A stretch of 13,692 nucleotides of DNA from Pseudomonadota bacterium (GCA_023410975.1 JAEYPG010000141.1:1-13692), one strand, 5' to 3'; shown: positions 1 to 7,393, numbered from the stretch's first letter. Translations and numbers: made by a program. The notes: generated by a model from the letters alone, not told the origin.

Positions 1-828
1 GAAGAGCTCCTCGCGCCGCCCGGCCAGCGCACCGCCGGCCACCGTGGCCGTCACGGCGTGGCCGGCTGCAGGCGGCACCGGGGAGGACGCGCAGCCCGCC
101 ATTCCCGCGCTGGCCTGCGCGTCGGCACCGGGCATGTCCACCTTCGGCGCCGGTGCCTCGACCGCCTGGCCCGCACGCTGGCGCAGCCGCTGCAGCGCGC
201 GCGTGAACTCATCCGGCGCGATGGGCTGCAGCCGCGACAGCAGCTCGGCCTGCTTGTCGAGGTTGGGCGCGATGTCGATGCCCGCCTCCTCGGTGAAGGA
301 GGGAGCAAGCCCAGGCGCGATGAACACGGACCACAACCCCGAGTCCGGATGCAGCCCCGGCGGCAACCGCAGGGTCTCCGCGCCCGCAACCGCCTGCTGC
401 GGGGCGGCGGGCCGCAGGTGCACTTGCTGAAGCTCGTGCAGGTGCAGCGCCTGCAGCCGCTGCACGAATTCGTGCGCCTCGGCCACCGGGGCCGGCGCGG
501 CCAGCGGCAGCCACAGGTCGAAGCCGTCTCGGCCGTTCACCGAGAAGGCGGCCTCGGGCAGGCCCAATTCCTCCATCAGCCAGCGCGCCAACTGCAGCAT
601 CGCGGCGCAGTGCGCCGCGCCCTGCCCCCGGGCCACGCCGTGGAAGCCGATGCCCAGCAGCCGCGTACAGCCCTGGGCATCCACCGGCTGCAGCGCCAGC
701 CCACCCTCGCCGGCGAGCTGGCGCCGCAGCGCGGACGGAACACTGTCTGCAGCGGGGGCAGCACCTTCGGCCTGGGCTTCGACGGGCAGGGGAAAGAGAC
801 GGCGGAGCTCGGAGAGAAGTCGTTGCAT
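1..828 (-). CDS. Uncharacterised protein, C-terminus beyond window edge
   Basis: An uninterrupted minus-strand frame runs from an ATG at 828 to the window edge, giving 276 residues without a stop; the true C-terminus lies outside. The translation reads like a real soluble protein: it begins MQRLLSELRRLFPLPV, has a core around residues 60-125 (LLGIGFHGVARG, then a helix with WLMEELGLP, then FSVNGRDGFDLWLPL and a helix EAHEFVQRLQAL), and a second block near residues 190-235 (SGLWSVFIAPGLAPSF, DKQAELLSRLQPI). After about residue 245 it becomes Ala/Pro-rich. I do not recognise the family. The GLP...NGRDGFDLWLPL pattern faintly recalls the second motif of primase-polymerase (LigD-POL-like) domains, but the metal-binding DxD motif is not visible, so that is speculation only. 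It lies 85 bp downstream of the MFS gene on the same strand and could share its transcript. Confidence 0.7.
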   Translation of the reverse strand, partial: MQRLLSELRRLFPLPVEAQAEGAAPAADSVPSALRRQLAGEGGLALQPVDAQGCTRLLGIGFHGVARGQGAAHCAAMLQLARWLMEELGLPEAAFSVNGRDGFDLWLPLAAPAPVAEAHEFVQRLQALHLHELQQVHLRPAAPQQAVAGAETLRLPPGLHPDSGLWSVFIAPGLAPSFTEEAGIDIAPNLDKQAELLSRLQPIAPDEFTRALQRLRQRAGQAVEAPAPKVDMPGADAQASAGMAGCASSPVPPAAGHAVTATVAGGALAGRREELF

Positions 829-850
829 GGAAGTGGAATCTGAGGATGAC

Positions 851-881
851 GCGCCGGCCCGGCGGGTACTCGCGCCGGCGC
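851..881 (-). terminator. Possible hairpin after MFS gene
   Basis: GCGCCGGC at 851-858 and its reverse complement GCCGGCGC at 874-881 could form an 8-bp GC-rich stem with a 15-nt loop in the short gap after the transporter stop codon. No T-tract follows on either strand, so it is at best a weak or Rho-assisted terminator, or simply GC-rich coincidence. Confidence 0.25.
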
Positions 882-913
882 CCTCCAGTGTGATGCCCGC
901 CGGGCTCGCGGCC

Positions 914-2161
914 TCAGGCCGCCGCAGCCGCCGGCCGCGGGTGCGCCTCGCGGATGGGCAGGTTCACCAGCGCGGCAGCCAGGGCCAGCGCGGCGTCGGC
1001 CCACCACATCCACGCGTAGCTGCCGGTGTGGACCACGGCCAGCCCACCCAGCCAGGCACCGAAGAAGCCGCCCACCTGGTGGCTCAGCAGCGTCAGGCCG
1101 AACAGCGTGGCGAGGTAGCGCGTGCCGAAGAGCTTGGCCGTGAGGCCGGCCGTTGGCGGCACGGTAGCCAGCCAGGTTGCGCCCAGAACCACGGCGAAGA
1201 GGTAGAACGTCCACGGTTCCTTCGGTGCGGACAGGTAGGCCAGCACCGCGACGGCGCGGGACGCGTACATCCAGAACAGCAGCATCTTCATGCGCACCCG
1301 GTTGCCCAGGGCGCCCGCGCCCAGGCTGCCGGCGATGTTGGCCAGCCCGATGAGCGCCAGCGACGTGGCAGCCACGCCACCCGGCAACCCGCACAGCGCC
1401 ACCTCGCCCGGCAGGTGCGTGACCAGGAAGGCAATGTGGAAGCCGCAGGTGAAGAAGCCCGCGTGCAGGCACCAGTAGCTGCGGTCGCGCAGCGCGATGC
1501 GCAGCTGCGCGCGCAGCGGCATGTCGGCGGACGCTGCGGCGGCGGAAGCCGCGGGCCGGTGCTCGCCACGCAGCCACCAGGCCATGGGCGCGGTGGCCAG
1601 CGCCGCCAGCGCCATCACCCACAGCGCGTGCATCCAGCCAAAGGCCGACATCACCGCCTGGTTCAGCGGCGCGAGCAGGAACTGCCCGAAGCTGCCGCCA
1701 GCGTTGATGAAGCCGCTCGCAAAGGCCCGCCGCGGCGGCGGCAGGTGCTGCGCCGTCGCCCCGATGAGGATGGAAAAGCTGCCCGCCCCGGCGCCCGCGG
1801 CGCTGAGCACGCCCAGCGCCATGATCAGGCCCCACTCGCTGGTCACCTGCGTGGTCAGCGCCATGCCGGCGGCCAGCATCACGGCCCCGACCACGATGAC
1901 GCGCCCGGGCCCCCAGCGGTCGGCCACAGCGCCGAACACCGGCTGCGCCGCGCCCCAGACGAACTGCCCCACCGCCATCGCGAAGCTGATGGTGGCGATG
2001 CCCAGACCGGTGTGCGTGTTCAGCGGCGAAACGAACAGGCCCAGCGACTGGCGGACACCCATGGTGATCATCAGGATCGCTGCGGCCATGCCCATGAACA
2101 GCCACGGGCTGCGCGCGGCAGCGGGCGCAGGCGGCACGCCAGCGGCGGAAGTGGTGCTCAT
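914..2161 (-). CDS. MFS transporter, about 12 TM segments
   Basis: A 415-residue inner-membrane transporter of the major facilitator superfamily. Hydrophobic segments occur throughout, in two halves split by a hydrophilic Ala-rich loop near residues 200-220. The first loop holds the typical MFS motif A form GAVADRWGPGRV after the second helix, and the N-terminal part (MGVRQSLGLFVSPL, then FVWGAAQPVFGAVADR) is the form often seen in proteobacterial MFS proteins related to oxalate/formate and monocarboxylate carriers. Substrate cannot be read from the sequence. I place the start at the ATG at 2161 (MSTTSAAG), which overlaps the TGA of the upstream marR-type gene as ATGA and implies translational coupling; a longer reading frame upstream only re-reads the regulator gene. 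The pairing with a MarR regulator fits export or uptake of a small, often aromatic, compound sensed by that regulator; this is inference. Confidence 0.9.
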   Translation of the reverse strand: MSTTSAAGVPPAPAAARSPWLFMGMAAAILMITMGVRQSLGLFVSPLNTHTGLGIATISFAMAVGQFVWGAAQPVFGAVADRWGPGRVIVVGAVMLAAGMALTTQVTSEWGLIMALGVLSAAGAGAGSFSILIGATAQHLPPPRRAFASGFINAGGSFGQFLLAPLNQAVMSAFGWMHALWVMALAALATAPMAWWLRGEHRPAASAAAASADMPLRAQLRIALRDRSYWCLHAGFFTCGFHIAFLVTHLPGEVALCGLPGGVAATSLALIGLANIAGSLGAGALGNRVRMKMLLFWMYASRAVAVLAYLSAPKEPWTFYLFAVVLGATWLATVPPTAGLTAKLFGTRYLATLFGLTLLSHQVGGFFGAWLGGLAVVHTGSYAWMWWADAALALAAALVNLPIREAHPRPAAAAA

Positions 2162-2646
2162 GCGGCGTCTCCTTCGGGCCTGAAGGCGGGCGTCACCGCG
2201 TCCAGCCAGTGATGCAGATCGGCGACAGTGGCCTCGCCCAGCGTGCGGTTGACGTCCTGCTGCGCGCGCAGCCAATGCGGCCGCGCGGCCTCCAAGACCT
2301 TCGAACCCTGCGGCGTCAGCAGCGCGCGGCGCACGCGGCGGTCCTGCGCGTCAGGCGCCAGCGACGCGTATCCCTGGTCGATCAGGGGCTTGAGATTGCG
2401 CGTGAGCGTGGTGCGGTCCATGTCCATGGACGCCGCCAGCTCCGTCACCGGCATGCCGCCGGCGCCTGCTGCGCGCTTCAGCACGCTCAGCAGCGAGTAC
2501 TGCGTGACGCGCAACCCCGCAGCGGCAAGCTCGCGGTCGTACACCGCCGTGATGCGGCGGGTGAGACGGCGCAGCCGGGCACAGGTACAGCCCTGGGGCA
2601 AGGCCGGCGGTGACCCGCTGGCAGTTGGAGGAAACACGGATCGCAT
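2158..2646 (-). CDS. MarR-family transcriptional regulator
   Basis: A 162-residue winged-helix repressor of MarR type. The N-terminal helix CTCARLRRLTRRITAVYDREL (residues about 20-40) is characteristic of one MarR subgroup; the helix-turn-helix lies at about residues 66-92 (PVTELAASMDMDRTTLTRNL) and the wing at 97-112 (DAQDRRVRRALLTPQG). Two cysteines (20 and 22) at the dimerisation helix could make it redox-sensitive, though no test is possible here. The ATG at 2646 is chosen because AAGG lies right before it, although the spacing is too short to be ideal; an ATG at 2670 would add eight residues and put the 12-bp palindrome inside the gene. It overlaps the MFS gene by 4 bases, so it most likely regulates its own operon. 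Confidence 0.88.
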   Translation of the reverse strand: MRSVFPPTASGSPPALPQGCTCARLRRLTRRITAVYDRELAAAGLRVTQYSLLSVLKRAAGAGGMPVTELAASMDMDRTTLTRNLKPLIDQGYASLAPDAQDRRVRRALLTPQGSKVLEAARPHWLRAQQDVNRTLGEATVADLHHWLDAVTPAFRPEGDAA

Positions 2647-2654
2647 CCTTTTGA

Positions 2655-2666
2655 GTGCATATGCAC
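2655..2666. promoter_or_regulatory. Perfect palindrome, likely MarR operator
   Basis: GTGCATATGCAC is a perfect 12-bp palindrome lying 9-20 bases upstream of the chosen MarR start. MarR proteins usually bind short palindromes of this kind overlapping their own promoter, so autoregulation of the marR-MFS operon is likely. A weak -10-like TAAGCT (minus strand, 2677-2672) just upstream would place the palindrome near the transcription start. Binding itself is inferred. Confidence 0.55.
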
Positions 2667-2670
2667 GCAT

Positions 2671-3076
2671 TCAGCTTAGCACGGGCGTGCCTGGGTGCTC
2701 CGGCGGCAAAGACCGCATCGGGTGCGTGCGAAGGCGCGCTTCGCAAGCCCGTGCATGGGCTGAAAACCGGCTGGCTCGGGAGTGACGAAGAAAGTGGGCG
2801 TGTGCTCGTTGTTCCGGCTTCCGACTGCACGATGAGATTGGAACGGCGCCCTCTGCCTTCCCAGAAGCGTCCCAGCTTTGGTCTAAGCTCATTTCAGCTT
2901 CAGATAGCGGAAGTAATCAAAGGTTTGTTTCTTGTTCGAGAAATCACCCATTCATGGCGCCGATGGCAAAAGCCGTTGCTTGAGAGGCACTTGAAGGCGC
3001 TCGGCCGCGCAATATCGGGGGCCGTGCCGTTCAGGCCCGGCCCCGTGTCTGAGCGCGTGCTGGGCCGGGCGGGAAT
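2671..3076. other. Intergenic stretch without convincing gene
   Basis: About 400 bases between the MarR gene (leaving leftward) and the serA stop codon. An open plus-strand frame crosses it (2655-3083, 142 codons), but its start sits in the operator palindrome, it lacks a ribosome site and recognisable family features, and its composition changes partway. The part from about 2870 to 2990 is clearly richer in A+T than the rest of the window. An imperfect palindrome AGCCCGTGCATGGGCT (2746-2761) shares the TGCA centre of the operator. I see no promoter facing right with a gene to serve. Confidence 0.5.
3018..3044 (-). terminator. Possible hairpin after serA
   Basis: GGGGCC (3018-3023) plus GCC (3026-3028) can pair with GGC (3034-3036) plus GGCCCC (3039-3044) around a 5-nt loop, 33 bases past the serA stop. 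There is no T-run after it on the minus strand, so it would be a non-classical terminator or a transcript-protecting hairpin. Confidence 0.3.
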
Positions 3077-4333
3077 TCAGTAGAGCGTGCGGCAGCGGAT
3101 AGTCCCTTCGACCGTACACATCTGTTCCAGCGCGACCTTGCTGGCGTCGGCCTCCACGTCGATGACGACGTAGCCCACTTCCTCGTTGGTGCGCAGGTAT
3201 TGCGCGGCGATGTTGATGCCGGCCTGGGAGAAGCGCTCGTTGACGGCAGCCATCACGCCCGGGACGTTGCGGTGGATGTGCAGCAGCCGGCAGCGACCGG
3301 TGTGCTCGGGCAAGCTCACTTCAGGAAAGTTCACGGCGCTCACGGTGGAGCCGTTGTTGCTGTAGCGCAGCAGCTTGGAAGCGACTTCGAGCCCAATGCT
3401 GGACTGCGCCTCGGCGGTGGAGCCGCCAATGTGCGGCGTCAGCAGCACGTTGTCGAAGCGTATCAGCGGCGAGCGGAACGAGGTGTCGTTGCCCTTGGGC
3501 TCCTGCGGGAAGACGTCGATGGCGGCACCGTGCAGGTGGCCGGACTCCAGCGCGGCGCTGAGCGCATCGATGTCCACCACCGTGCCGCGCGAGGCATTGA
3601 TGAGGTGCGCCCCCGGCTTCATGGAGGCGATTTGAGTCGCGCCGATCATCCACTGCGTGTCGGGTGTCTCCGGCACGTGCAGCGTGACCACGTCGCTCTC
3701 CGCCAGCAGGGCCGACAGCGAGGGCAGCTGCCGCGCATTGCCCAGCGACAGCTTGGCCTCGATGTCGTGGAACACCACGCGCATGCCCAGGTGCTCGGCC
3801 AGCACGCCCACCTGCGTGCCGATATGGCCGTAGCCGACGATGCCCAGCGTTTTGCCGCGAACTTCGAACGAGCGCTCGGCGCTCTTGAGCCATTCGTTGC
3901 GGTGCAAGGCTGCGTTCTTGTGCGGGATGCCGCGCATGAGCATCACGATCTCGGCCAATACCAGCTCCGCCACGCTGCGGGTGTTGGAAAAAGGCGCGTT
4001 GAACACTGGAATGCCACGCCGCATGGCCGAGCGCAGGTCGATCTGGTTGGTACCGATGCAGAAGGCCCCGACGGCCGCCAGCTTCGGCGCGCGCTCCAGC
4101 ACCGCATCGGTCAGCAGCGTGCGCGAGCGGATGCCCAGGAAATGCGCATCGGCAATCACTTCGATAAGTTCCTCGCCGGCCGACGCCTTGGGCAGGCTCA
4201 CCACCTGGGTGTAGCCATCGTTCTGGAGCAATTCGACGGCGCTGGGATGGATGCCCTCCAGCAGCACGAATTTCAGCTTGTGCTTGGGCATGGACAGGCG
4301 CGGGGAAGCTGGTTCCTTGGATGACGTGGACAT
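3077..4333 (-). CDS. serA: D-3-phosphoglycerate dehydrogenase, SerA type
   Basis: A 418-residue cytosolic enzyme that oxidises 3-phosphoglycerate to 3-phosphohydroxypyruvate with NAD, the first step of serine synthesis. It follows the E. coli SerA (410 residues) nearly end to end: substrate-domain segments AHFLGIRSRT and FCIGTNQIDL, then RGIPVFNAPFSNTRSVAE, the NAD fold with GYGHIG (G167-G172), and the catalytic Arg249 (NASRGTVVDI), Glu278 (DVFPQEP) and His301 (LLTPHIGGST). The C-terminal ACT domain (about 347-418; HIHRNVPGVMAAVN, NIAAQYL, VIDVEAD, ending in RTLY) is present, so serine feedback inhibition is likely. The ATG at 4333 gives a family-typical N-terminus; an ATG at 4564 would add 77 residues that read through two of the palindromes and are not family-like. 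The Shine-Dalgarno match is weak. It is transcribed away from the parS cluster and is not visibly part of an operon. Confidence 0.93.
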   Translation of the reverse strand: MSTSSKEPASPRLSMPKHKLKFVLLEGIHPSAVELLQNDGYTQVVSLPKASAGEELIEVIADAHFLGIRSRTLLTDAVLERAPKLAAVGAFCIGTNQIDLRSAMRRGIPVFNAPFSNTRSVAELVLAEIVMLMRGIPHKNAALHRNEWLKSAERSFEVRGKTLGIVGYGHIGTQVGVLAEHLGMRVVFHDIEAKLSLGNARQLPSLSALLAESDVVTLHVPETPDTQWMIGATQIASMKPGAHLINASRGTVVDIDALSAALESGHLHGAAIDVFPQEPKGNDTSFRSPLIRFDNVLLTPHIGGSTAEAQSSIGLEVASKLLRYSNNGSTVSAVNFPEVSLPEHTGRCRLLHIHRNVPGVMAAVNERFSQAGINIAAQYLRTNEEVGYVVIDVEADASKVALEQMCTVEGTIRCRTLY

Positions 4334-4443
4334 GGTTGCTCGTGCCAGAAGTGCTTGGTGGCAGGGGCGGGCAAGAGATGTTCCGGCACGGCAGCGCAAG
4401 AGCGTGGCACGCGGCAGTCGGATGCGCAGATGGATCGCTGAGG

Positions 4444-4462
4444 TCGTCCCTAGTAGGGACGA
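4444..4462. repeat. Candidate parS site 1
   Basis: TCGTCCCTA, one central base (G), TAGGGACGA: a perfect 9-bp-arm palindrome. It is the copy nearest serA, about 110 bases upstream of the serA start, so ParB bound here might also affect serA transcription (inference). Confidence 0.65.
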
Positions 4463-4541
4463 TCGATGCATGGAACAGGTATGTCCGCTTTCGGAAAACA
4501 AACGTGCGCCTGGGGCGCCCGTAATGCGCCTTCGGCCTTGG

Positions 4542-4560
4542 TCGTCCCTAATAGGGACGA
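4542..4560. repeat. Candidate parS site 2
   Basis: Same 19-bp palindrome with perfect arms and A as central base. It starts 98 bp after the first copy. Confidence 0.65.
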
Positions 4561-4700
4561 TCAATATGCGCGCACGTTCGCTGTACGGTGGTGCCTCTCA
4601 AAGCTGCGCCCCGTGGCGAAGAACCAGTGCATTGCTGCTCCATCAAGATGAAGTGATGGGGTGCGTCCCCTGGGCCACCAGCCCGGGTACCTGTGCCGGC

Positions 4701-4719
4701 TCGTCCCTACTAGGGACGA
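4701..4719. repeat. Candidate parS site 3
   Basis: Same palindrome with perfect arms and C as central base. It starts 159 bp after the second copy. Confidence 0.65.
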
Positions 4720-4850
4720 TTCGATGGAAATCGGGCCGATGAGCGGTGTCGCCGATGAGTTGCTCACGACCGCAGGACAAAGCCGTCAGCGTTCCGGGTC
4801 ATCACCCTGCGCCCGCTTCGGCAAGCATCAACCTTCCCTGCCGTCCCGAA

Positions 4851-4869
4851 TCGTCCCTACTAGGGACGG
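4851..4869. repeat. Candidate parS site 4
   Basis: Same palindrome with C at the centre; the outermost right base is G instead of A, the only arm mismatch in the set. It starts 150 bp after the third copy, is preceded by a partial half-site CCGTCCC (4841-4847), and lies next to the parB terminator. Confidence 0.6.
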
Positions 4870-4896
4870 TTGCCCACTACCGGCCGCCGTTCGACC

Positions 4897-4934
4897 AAAA
4901 AAAAAGCCCCCGGCATTTTTGCCGAGGGCCTTTT
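4897..4934 (-). terminator. Intrinsic terminator of parAB
   Basis: On the minus strand the sequence runs AAAAGGCCCTCGGC, loop AAAAAT, GCCGGGGGC and then nine T residues: a 9-bp GC-rich stem with one mismatch followed by a strong T-tract. It lies 17 bases past the parB stop codon and ends the parA-parB transcript before the palindrome cluster. The A-tract on one side and TTTT on the other may let it act weakly in both directions. Confidence 0.88.
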
Positions 4935-4950
4935 GCCGCAACCGTCGCGC

Positions 4951-5907
4951 CTACTGTGACTCCGTCCGCAGCCGCAGGTAATTCATGATCGCGTTCACCG
5001 CGCCTTCCGCTTCTGCCTCGTCGGACAGCTTGATGGCTACGCGCGAACCCTTGACCGAGACCATCGCGAAAACGCGATCCTGGTGCATCACCCGCAGCTT
5101 CTGCGTGCCGACCACCGCGGCCGGCGCCGCCCCGCGCTTGGCTCCCGCCTTGGGCACAGCCTCGCCCACCAGCCGCGCGGCCAGCTGCTTGATGGCCTCA
5201 TCCTGCGTCGCGCGCTCCTCCACCAGCGCGCGCACTGCCTCGACCACTTCCTGCGGATGGTCCTGCACGAACGCGACGAGCTTTTCCGCGCCGTTGGCAC
5301 CGAGCGCCGTCGGCCGGGTCTTGAGCAGTTCGATCGCCTCGGACGGCAGCCGCGCAAAGGAGAAGAAGCGCGCCACCTGAGACTTGCTCCAGCCCGACTC
5401 GCGTGCCAGCTCGGCGTAAGACAAGTCCTTGGACTTCTGCCGCTGCGCAAAGCCCAGGTATTTCTCGTAATCGCTGAGCGCGGGCGCCAGCAGGTTGTCG
5501 AAGAAGACCAGCCGCTCGGCCTCGTCGTCCGACAGCGCGACGACGGACGCCGCGATCTCTTCGCGCTGTAGATGCTCGAAGGCCGCCTTGCGGTGCCGTC
5601 CGGCAATGAGCTCGTAGCGCCCGTCTGCCTTGCGCCGCACCACCACTGGCGAGCTTTGCGGGTTCTGGCGCAGGTTCTCCGCCAGCGCAGCGACCCGCGC
5701 CGGATCCAGCGCACCGACGTGGAACGGGCCCTCATCGATCTGGTCCAGCCGCAGCTGCAGCGGCGTGCCGCGCTCGGCGCGCTCCTCCACCTCGCGCAGC
5801 AACGCGATCGGCGCCGACACCGAGCGGTTGCGGCGCGGCCCGGGTTCCGCCGGCTTGGACAGGATTTGAGACGTCAGCTCGCTGAGCAAGGACTTTCCGG
5901 ATGCCAT
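4951..5907 (-). CDS. parB: ParB-family centromere-binding partition protein
   Basis: A 318-residue DNA-binding protein that would load on the palindromes next door and activate the ParA ATPase to segregate the replicon. The ParB/Spo0J N-terminal domain spans about residues 48-145, with VVVRRKADGRYELIAGRHRKAAF holding the box II motif as GRHRKAA (about 103-109) in place of the usual GERRxRA. The helix-turn-helix follows at about 162-188 (LSYAELARESGWSKSQVARFF), and a short C-terminal region with strand-like segments probably dimerises. The usual ENxQR motif is replaced by FDNLLAPALSDYEKYLGF, so it is a divergent plasmid/chromid-type ParB. I choose ATG 5907 because GAGGTGG, overlapping the parA stop, is properly spaced before it; GTG 5916 would add three residues and sits inside that site. 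It is translated from the parA message. Confidence 0.92.
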   Translation of the reverse strand: MASGKSLLSELTSQILSKPAEPGPRRNRSVSAPIALLREVEERAERGTPLQLRLDQIDEGPFHVGALDPARVAALAENLRQNPQSSPVVVRRKADGRYELIAGRHRKAAFEHLQREEIAASVVALSDDEAERLVFFDNLLAPALSDYEKYLGFAQRQKSKDLSYAELARESGWSKSQVARFFSFARLPSEAIELLKTRPTALGANGAEKLVAFVQDHPQEVVEAVRALVEERATQDEAIKQLAARLVGEAVPKAGAKRGAAPAAVVGTQKLRVMHQDRVFAMVSVKGSRVAIKLSDEAEAEGAVNAIMNYLRLRTESQ

Positions 5908-5917
5908 GACCGCCACC

Positions 5918-7201
5918 TCAGCCTTGCTTGGACGAGCGCCACAGCGTGCTGCGCGTCATGTGTTCGACCAGATCGACCGCCTTGTCATAGGCGTCGCGCG
6001 CGCGCAGCAGCGTCTTCTGGCTGCCCACGTACTTGGAGATGTCGTAGACCGTGTTGAGGCTCATGCCGCCCACGCGCACAGCCGCCGTCTCCGGAATCTC
6101 CAGGTTCAGCAGGTGGCGGCCGAAGCCGTCCTGCATCCACTTCAGGATCTCCTTGGTGTGCAGCTTGGTGTTGTCCACCTTGCTCGGCACCACGCCGATC
6201 CACGAGTAGACCTTGCTCGCCAAGCCGCGGTCGGTGCCGGCCAGTTCGGCCATCATCGAGAAGAACTGGCCTGAGCTGGTGAAGTCCAGCCCTTCGGGCG
6301 GCAGCGGCACCAGCAGCGCATCGGCGGCCCAGTAGGTGGTCATGGTCAGGTACGACAGCGCCGGCGGGGTGTCGATGATGATGAAGTCGTACTCGTCTCG
6401 CGGCCCCAGCCGCAGCGCGTTCTCCAGCACTTCCAGGAACAGGAAGTTGGGCTCCACCGAGTTCTTCATCAGCGCCGCCTGCTGCCGGATGGGCAGGAAG
6501 AACTCGCCGGCAAAGAGCGAGGAGTTGCCCGGCACCATGTCGATGCCATCCCAGTAGCTGGGCTTGATCGACTCCAGCAGCGTTGAGCGCGCGCCCTCGC
6601 GGTCGCGCGGCAGCATCAGCGGCATCACGGTCTCCTCGGCGTCGAAGTCCGTGGGCGTGAGGCCGAACAGGGTCGTCAAAGAGCCTTGCGGGTCGTAGTC
6701 GATGCACAGCACCTTGTAGCCGCGCAGCGACAGACCCTGCGCCAGAGACATGCTCAGCACCGTCTTGCCCACGCCGCCCTTGAAGTTGCCCACCGTGATC
6801 ACCGCGCCCTGCTGGCCCTCGGCGCGGTGGTGCATCGAGCCCTCGGCCCGTACCCAGGCCCGCGCGTCCTCCAGCGTGAACATGCGGTTGCGCGAGGCCG
6901 AAGCACCTTCCTCCGACAACGCCTTCTTGCCCGCACCGGTAGGCAGCCCGCGCTCTTCCGCCCGTTGCAGCAGGCGCTTGAATTTCTCGTAGGACATGCC
7001 GCACAGCTCGGCCACCTGCGCGGCGTTGAACACCGGCGCGGCCTTCGTGCCCTGTGGGCGAAAGATGACCTGCTTGATGCGCTCGTTCAGGTCCGTCACG
7101 CGCTCGCCGAGCTGCTGCAGGTCTTCCATGGACACCGAGCTCGCCGCGGCCATGGCGTCCTGGGACGGGCGTTGCTGGGCACGATCCTGGGCCACTTCCA
7201 T
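5918..7201 (-). CDS. parA: ParA-family partition ATPase, type Ia
   Basis: A 427-residue Walker-type ATPase that positions replicon copies along the nucleoid. The deviant Walker A box KGGVGKT is at 141-147 with the signature lysine, the A-prime box IDYDPQGS at 167-174, and Walker B FIIIDTPP at 273-280. The N-terminal 120 residues hold a predicted coiled segment (25-48) and a DNA-binding region (NAAQVAELCGMSYEKFKRLLQ, about 59-79; MFTLEDARAWVRAEG, 107-121), as in type Ia ParA proteins such as P1 ParA, which repress their own promoter. Length fits that class. The ATG at 7201 is preceded by GAGGG at a slightly long spacing. Its stop is 11 bases before the parB ATG, so the two form an operon transcribed away from the origin region. 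Confidence 0.94.
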   Translation of the reverse strand: MEVAQDRAQQRPSQDAMAAASSVSMEDLQQLGERVTDLNERIKQVIFRPQGTKAAPVFNAAQVAELCGMSYEKFKRLLQRAEERGLPTGAGKKALSEEGASASRNRMFTLEDARAWVRAEGSMHHRAEGQQGAVITVGNFKGGVGKTVLSMSLAQGLSLRGYKVLCIDYDPQGSLTTLFGLTPTDFDAEETVMPLMLPRDREGARSTLLESIKPSYWDGIDMVPGNSSLFAGEFFLPIRQQAALMKNSVEPNFLFLEVLENALRLGPRDEYDFIIIDTPPALSYLTMTTYWAADALLVPLPPEGLDFTSSGQFFSMMAELAGTDRGLASKVYSWIGVVPSKVDNTKLHTKEILKWMQDGFGRHLLNLEIPETAAVRVGGMSLNTVYDISKYVGSQKTLLRARDAYDKAVDLVEHMTRSTLWRSSKQG

Positions 7202-7316
7202 ACTTTTCCCTCACTGGTTCGATCGACAAGGCGCACTGTAAACCAGGGCTCTGCACGCAGAAGGCGCCCCAAACCATCACTCAACTGCGCAACCGTCGTT
7301 TTTGTCTTTTCACCAA

Positions 7317-7329
7317 TTTGACGGTCAAA
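7317..7329. promoter_or_regulatory. Palindrome upstream of parA, possible operator
   Basis: TTTGAC, one base, GTCAAA forms a short perfect palindrome 116-128 bases upstream of parA. The minus-strand TTGACC within it could be a -35 box, but no good -10 box follows at 17 bases. A role in parA control is a guess from position. Confidence 0.25.
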
Positions 7330-7393
7330 GAAGGCCGCAATCCGGAGAGTTGGCCTATATCAGCGTCTGTCAGGTACCCGGAGACCCCAAAAA

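Larger units (their letters stand above)
4334..4950. other. Centromere-like non-coding region
   Basis: About 600 bases between serA and parB with no credible gene. Open frames crossing it share no family features and read through the palindromes. Its recognisable contents are four near-identical 19-bp palindromes and, at the right end, the parB terminator. The serA promoter should lie in its left part, but I cannot pick convincing -35 and -10 boxes. The dense palindrome array directly downstream of parAB is the expected arrangement for a plasmid or chromid centromere. Confidence 0.6.

Noticed and set aside
576..2212. Long open frames overlapping the MFS gene and left-edge gene on both strands
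   Set aside because: They are Arg/Ala/Pro-rich GC-shadow translations; the MFS frame has clear membrane helices and motif A.
2655..3083. 142-codon plus-strand frame as a gene
   Set aside because: It starts inside the operator palindrome, lacks a ribosome site and shows no recognisable family.
4334..4564. N-terminal extension of SerA from an ATG at 4564
   Set aside because: The extra 77 residues translate the palindrome region, have no likeness to SerA, and the family-typical start is at 4333.
4444..4869. Palindromes as intrinsic terminators or mobile repeat (REP/MITE) elements
   Set aside because: No T-tracts, no flanking target duplications, and copies are confined to the parAB side.
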